A stretch of DNA of 6,682 nt from Nanobdellota archaeon (GTDB lineage: Bacteria; Patescibacteriota; Minisyncoccia; UBA6257; GWB1-50-10). The notes under the pieces are model-generated. The model was given only the letters and a program-made list of their open reading frames with translations, searched no databases and was not told the DNA's origin. Positions 4,447-6,682 of this stretch are shown piece after piece; position 1 is the stretch's first letter; each line of letters opens with the position of its first letter. The stretch is from NCBI GenBank assembly GCA_030695805.1, contig JAUYPG010000068.1, positions 1-6,682 on the forward strand, in the 5' to 3' direction. A program made the translations under genes and the position numbers.

Positions 4447-5676
4447 ATGGATTTCGAAACAATTATTTTAGAATTAAAAAATCAGGGGCTTTATAATGAC
4501 ATTAAGACCATTGAGTCGCCGCAGGGCGCGTATTTGACGATTCGGGGAGAGAAGAAGCTGAATCTTTGTTCTAATAATTATTTGGGGCTTGCGAGCCATC
4601 CTCGGCTCGTGCGCGCGGCGCGAGAGGCAATAGAGAAGTACGGTGTTGGGACGGGCTCGGTGCGCGCGCTTTCCGGCACGCACGCTTTGCACATTGAGCT
4701 TGAAGAGCGGCTCGCGAAGTTTAAGGGCGCGGACCCGCTTCGCCAAAGCTTTAGCGAGGCGAGGGCCGCGCTTGTTCTCCAGGGCGGATATGTGGCGAAT
4801 CTTGCCGCGATCCAGACGCTTTTGGGAAAAGAAGATGTCGTGATTTCGGACGAATTGAACCACGCCTCGATCATTGACGCGATCCGGCTCGCGCAGGTGG
4901 GGAACAAGTTTATTTATAAACATAATGACATGGCGGACTTGCGGGTGAAACTTGAGGAGGCCGCGGCTGTACGAAAAACTCCGCGCGCGGACGGGCAGGA
5001 GCGGGTGGTGCTTATTGTAACGGATGGAGTGTTTTCCATGGACGGAGACCTTGCTCCCTTGCCGGAAATTGTCGCGCTCGCGAAGGAGTATGGGTGTATG
5101 ACCATGGTTGACGACGCGCATGGAGAGGGCGTGTTGGGGGAGCATGGGCGTGGGATTACGCATCACTTTGGAATTTCCGGCGAGGTGGATATTGAGGTCG
5201 GGACTCTTTCTAAGGCGTTCGGGGTTATGGGCGGATTTATTACTGGCAAGAAGCCGCTTATTGAATTTTACCGGCAGAAGGCGAGGCAGTTTCTTTTTTC
5301 AAACGGGCTCTCAATTCCTGACACCGCGGCGCTTATCGAATCGGTGAAGATTTTAGAAGAGTCGGACGAGCTCGTGAAACGTCTGTGGGAGCGGGTACGG
5401 TTTTTGAAAGAGGGACTTTTGAAGATCGGGTTTGATTGCGGGGCAAGCAAGAGTCCGATTACTCCTCTTATGATTGGGGAGGAGGTTTTGGCGCGGGATT
5501 TCAGCGGGCGTTTGTATGAAGAAGGAGTGTATGCCACGGCAATCAAGTTCCCCATGGTGGCAAAAGGAAGGGCGCGGATTCGGCTTATGCCGTCCGCCAT
5601 ACACGAGGAGCATGATTTGGAGTTCGCGCTTTCGGTCTGCGAAAAGGTAGGTAAAGAGTTGAAAGTGTTGTCATGA
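4447..5676 (+). CDS. kbl: 2-amino-3-ketobutyrate CoA ligase (glycine C-acetyltransferase)
   Basis: PLP-dependent alpha-oxoamine synthase (EC 2.3.1.29) that cleaves 2-amino-3-ketobutyrate with CoA to glycine and acetyl-CoA. With the ATG at 4447 it is 409 residues, close to the usual 395-400. Visible motifs: LNLCSNNYLGLASHP, TGSVRALSGTHALH, DELNHASIIDAIRL with His139, VTDGVFSMDGDLAPLP, VDDAHGEGVLGEHGRG with Asp222/223 and His225, the PLP lysine Lys256 in GTLSKAFG, and a C-terminal RIRLMPSA. An in-frame TTG at 4420 exists but lies inside the heptamer array, so ATG 4447 is preferred; neither has a clear ribosome site. About ten extra residues (within GADPLRQSFSEAR, 94-106) come from a palindromic repeat. 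BioF (8-amino-7-oxononanoate synthase) is the main alternative by homology; the adjacent tdh argues for Kbl. Confidence 0.9.
   Translation: MDFETIILELKNQGLYNDIKTIESPQGAYLTIRGEKKLNLCSNNYLGLASHPRLVRAAREAIEKYGVGTGSVRALSGTHALHIELEERLAKFKGADPLRQSFSEARAALVLQGGYVANLAAIQTLLGKEDVVISDELNHASIIDAIRLAQVGNKFIYKHNDMADLRVKLEEAAAVRKTPRADGQERVVLIVTDGVFSMDGDLAPLPEIVALAKEYGCMTMVDDAHGEGVLGEHGRGITHHFGISGEVDIEVGTLSKAFGVMGGFITGKKPLIEFYRQKARQFLFSNGLSIPDTAALIESVKILEESDELVKRLWERVRFLKEGLLKIGFDCGASKSPITPLMIGEEVLARDFSGRLYEEGVYATAIKFPMVAKGRARIRLMPSAIHEEHDLEFALSVCEKVGKELKVLS
4736..4761 (+). repeat. Palindromic element inside kbl
   Basis: Twenty-six bases pair with themselves apart from one C-A mismatch and one G-T pair: left arm CGCTTCGCCAAAG, right arm CTTTAGCGAGGCG. 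It encodes LRQSFSEA between the conserved segments LAKFKG and AALVLQGGYVANLA, which other Kbl proteins join with only a few residues. The inserted peptide would lie on the surface near the start of the large PLP domain. Confidence 0.78.
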
Positions 5677-6350
5677 GAGCGTTTATTGATTTCGACGGAG
5701 TGCTCTTTGACATTGCTCGGCATAAGCGGGAGTATTTCCGTTTTTTTGAGCGATACGGCATTTCGCGAATTGAGGCGCGGCGCGAATATGAGAAGATGAA
5801 AAAAGAAATCGGACGCGATGACCAGAAGCATTATATTTCGCGTCTTAAGGAAAAGCATCCGCGCCTTCGTAGTGAAAAAATTCTTCGCGCAATCCACGTG
5901 TTTAAGGGCAAGAGCGCGCCCTGTGTGTACAAGGAGGCGCGTCCATTTTTGATGAAATTGAAGAGAATTGACTTTGAGCTCCATCTCGTGACTTCGGGGA
6001 ACAAAAAGTTTCAAAAGAGGAAGTGCGAGACGAGCGGACTTATGAAGTTTTTTGACAGAATTCATATTTTGGAGAACGATAATAAGGGGGTTTTTATTCG
6101 GGGACTCGCGAGTCCTCGTGAGATTGTTGTGTTTTTGGATGATAAACAATCTGTGGTTGATGATGTGAAAAAGCATATTCCCCGTGCTATTATTCTTCAG
6201 GTAGCGCGTCATAAGAGCGATATTCGTTCACGGAGGGCGGATAAGGTAGTTCGTAATCTTCGGGAGGCGTTGAGGTGCATAAAAACGAGAATTGAGAAAA
6301 TATCCCGCCACAGCGGGATCCCGCTCGCGGCGGGGGAAAATAGAAAATAG
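5673..6350 (+). CDS. HAD-superfamily hydrolase, probable phosphatase
   Basis: A 225-residue cytoplasmic protein with the haloacid-dehalogenase motifs in order: motif I DFDGVLFD with Asp6 nucleophile and Asp8 acid, motif II in LHLVTSGNKKF (Thr-Ser), a basic residue for motif III nearby (KKFQKRK), and motif IV VVFLDDKQSVVDDV. A helical cap rich in Lys, Arg and Glu lies between motifs I and II. The substrate cannot be read from the sequence. The ATG overlaps the kbl stop codon (ATGA), so translation is probably coupled, though a role in threonine breakdown is not implied. The last residues (SRHSGIPLAAGENRK) are encoded by a palindromic repeat plus a short tail, so the original C-terminus may have been altered. 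Confidence 0.87.
   Translation: MRAFIDFDGVLFDIARHKREYFRFFERYGISRIEARREYEKMKKEIGRDDQKHYISRLKEKHPRLRSEKILRAIHVFKGKSAPCVYKEARPFLMKLKRIDFELHLVTSGNKKFQKRKCETSGLMKFFDRIHILENDNKGVFIRGLASPREIVVFLDDKQSVVDDVKKHIPRAIILQVARHKSDIRSRRADKVVRNLREALRCIKTRIEKISRHSGIPLAAGENRK
6099..6118 (+). repeat. Short palindrome in the HAD gene
   Basis: A 20-base self-complementary stretch with one G-T pair; its central 14 bases, GGACTCGCGAGTCC (6102-6115), are perfect. It encodes RGLASPR just before motif IV. It may be a small relic of a repeat or chance. Confidence 0.4.
6304..6334 (+). repeat. GC-rich palindrome at the 3' end of the HAD gene
   Basis: An outer 6-bp stem CCCGCC/GGCGGG encloses, with two or three unpaired bases on each side, a perfect 14-base palindrome AGCGGGATCCCGCT (6312-6325). 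It ends 13 bases before the stop codon and supplies the protein's tail. No T-run follows (GGAAAATAGAAAATAG), so it is unlikely to be a simple terminator, although it lies near the end of the tdh-kbl-HAD group. Confidence 0.75.
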
Positions 6351-6363
6351 AATTCATCAGTAT

Positions 6364-6682
6364 ATGTGCGGAATAATAGGATACACAGGAAAAGAGCAGG
6401 CGCTTCCGATTTTGCTTCGGGGGCTTCGCAAGCTTGAATATCGTGGATATGACAGCGCGGGTATCGCGATTTTGCATGACGGAAAAATTCGGCGGGTGCG
6501 GTCGGTTGGCAAAATTGACGCGCTCACGGAGAAACTGAAGGGGAAGGAACTCCCGGGTTCTTTGGGGATTGGACATTGTCTTCATCCGCGGACAGTTATT
6601 CAGTTGTCTGATGGCCGGACATCTTTTATCCGAGATATCCAGTCGGGCGAGGAGGTTGTTAACCTTGATGTCCGTACTCATT
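6364..6682 (+). CDS. glmS: Glucosamine-6-phosphate synthase (3' truncated), intein-interrupted
   Basis: GlmS (EC 2.6.1.16) uses glutamine to convert fructose-6-phosphate to glucosamine-6-phosphate, the entry to peptidoglycan and amino-sugar synthesis. The frame runs open to the window end. It begins MCGIIGYTGKEQALPILL, continues GLRKLEYRGYDSAGIAIL and GKIRRVRSVGKIDALTEKL, and reaches SLGIGH, the class II glutamine amidotransferase domain. Cys2, exposed when Met is removed, is the glutaminase nucleophile and fixes the start, since no Shine-Dalgarno is visible. After GIGH the family has TRWATHG; here CLHPRTVIQLSDG follows, read as an intein N-terminus. The gene lies 13 bases after the HAD stop and could be in the same transcript. 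Only about 71 residues of the GlmS part are visible. Confidence 0.93.
   Translation, partial: MCGIIGYTGKEQALPILLRGLRKLEYRGYDSAGIAILHDGKIRRVRSVGKIDALTEKLKGKELPGSLGIGHCLHPRTVIQLSDGRTSFIRDIQSGEEVVNLDVRTH
6577..6682 (+). mobile_element. N-terminal part of a putative intein in GlmS
   Basis: The 35 visible residues begin at Cys (codon 6577) with CLHPRTVIQLSDG, then TSFIRDIQSGEEVVNLD. This has the form of intein block A: nucleophilic Cys, hydrophobic residue, Thr at position 6, strand, DGR turn, I-x-D-I-x-x-G-[ED]-x-V. It cuts the host between His and Thr of the conserved GIGH-TRWATHG segment. The first residue expected after the intein is Thr, an allowed +1 nucleophile. Block B, any homing endonuclease and the C-terminal splice site lie beyond the window. 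Confidence 0.85.

Noticed and set aside
4474..5166. Minus-strand open frame of 230 codons across kbl
   Set aside because: Shadow of the Kbl frame; basic, low-complexity protein with no motif and no ribosome site.
5268..6212. Long open frame on the minus strand over kbl and the HAD gene
   Set aside because: It shows no recognisable motifs and is antisense to two well-supported genes; codon bias of the true genes explains it.

Overview
The window looks like a piece of a Patescibacteria (CPR) genome, probably a parcubacterial lineage. This rests on a leucyl-tRNA synthetase with an extra domain, an apparent intein in glmS, dense same-strand packing, and short palindromic and heptamer repeats inserted in frame within coding sequence, a look I associate with that group. 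TGA works as a stop (tdh, kbl and the 128-residue gene end with it), so a code that reads TGA as glycine is unlikely. No 16S or marker search was possible, so the taxon is inference. All six genes lie on the + strand.

Region 1 (2-2746) is leuS, cut at its 5' end by the window. The core enzyme is intact from the first zinc site to the C-terminal domain. A complete Nudix hydrolase domain of about 150 residues sits inside the CP1 editing domain, and at least eight short repeat elements lie inside the reading frame.

Region 2 (2747-3302) holds a small gene for an unrecognised 128-residue protein with a near-perfect Shine-Dalgarno, closed by a strong hairpin.

Region 3 (3303-6350) reads as one unit: tdh (threonine 3-dehydrogenase), an inverted array of heptamers, kbl (2-amino-3-ketobutyrate CoA ligase), and a HAD-family phosphatase gene overlapping kbl by ATGA. 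Tdh and Kbl together convert threonine plus CoA to glycine plus acetyl-CoA. Both carry short repeat-derived insertions.

Region 4 (6364-6682) is the start of glmS (glucosamine-6-phosphate synthase). After 71 codons the expected active-site segment TRWATHG is replaced by a sequence with the form of an intein N-terminus; the window ends inside it.

The most unusual feature is the repeat load. Five arrays of 7-nt units of the form NNNNCAA, two copies of an 81-82 nt element with ACGCRGA units at identical 10/12/10 spacing, four CCTTCGAC..GCTCAGG-type elements and several near-perfect palindromes lie in 6.7 kb, nearly all inside genes and all keeping the frame open. No tRNA, rRNA, CRISPR array or transposase gene was seen.
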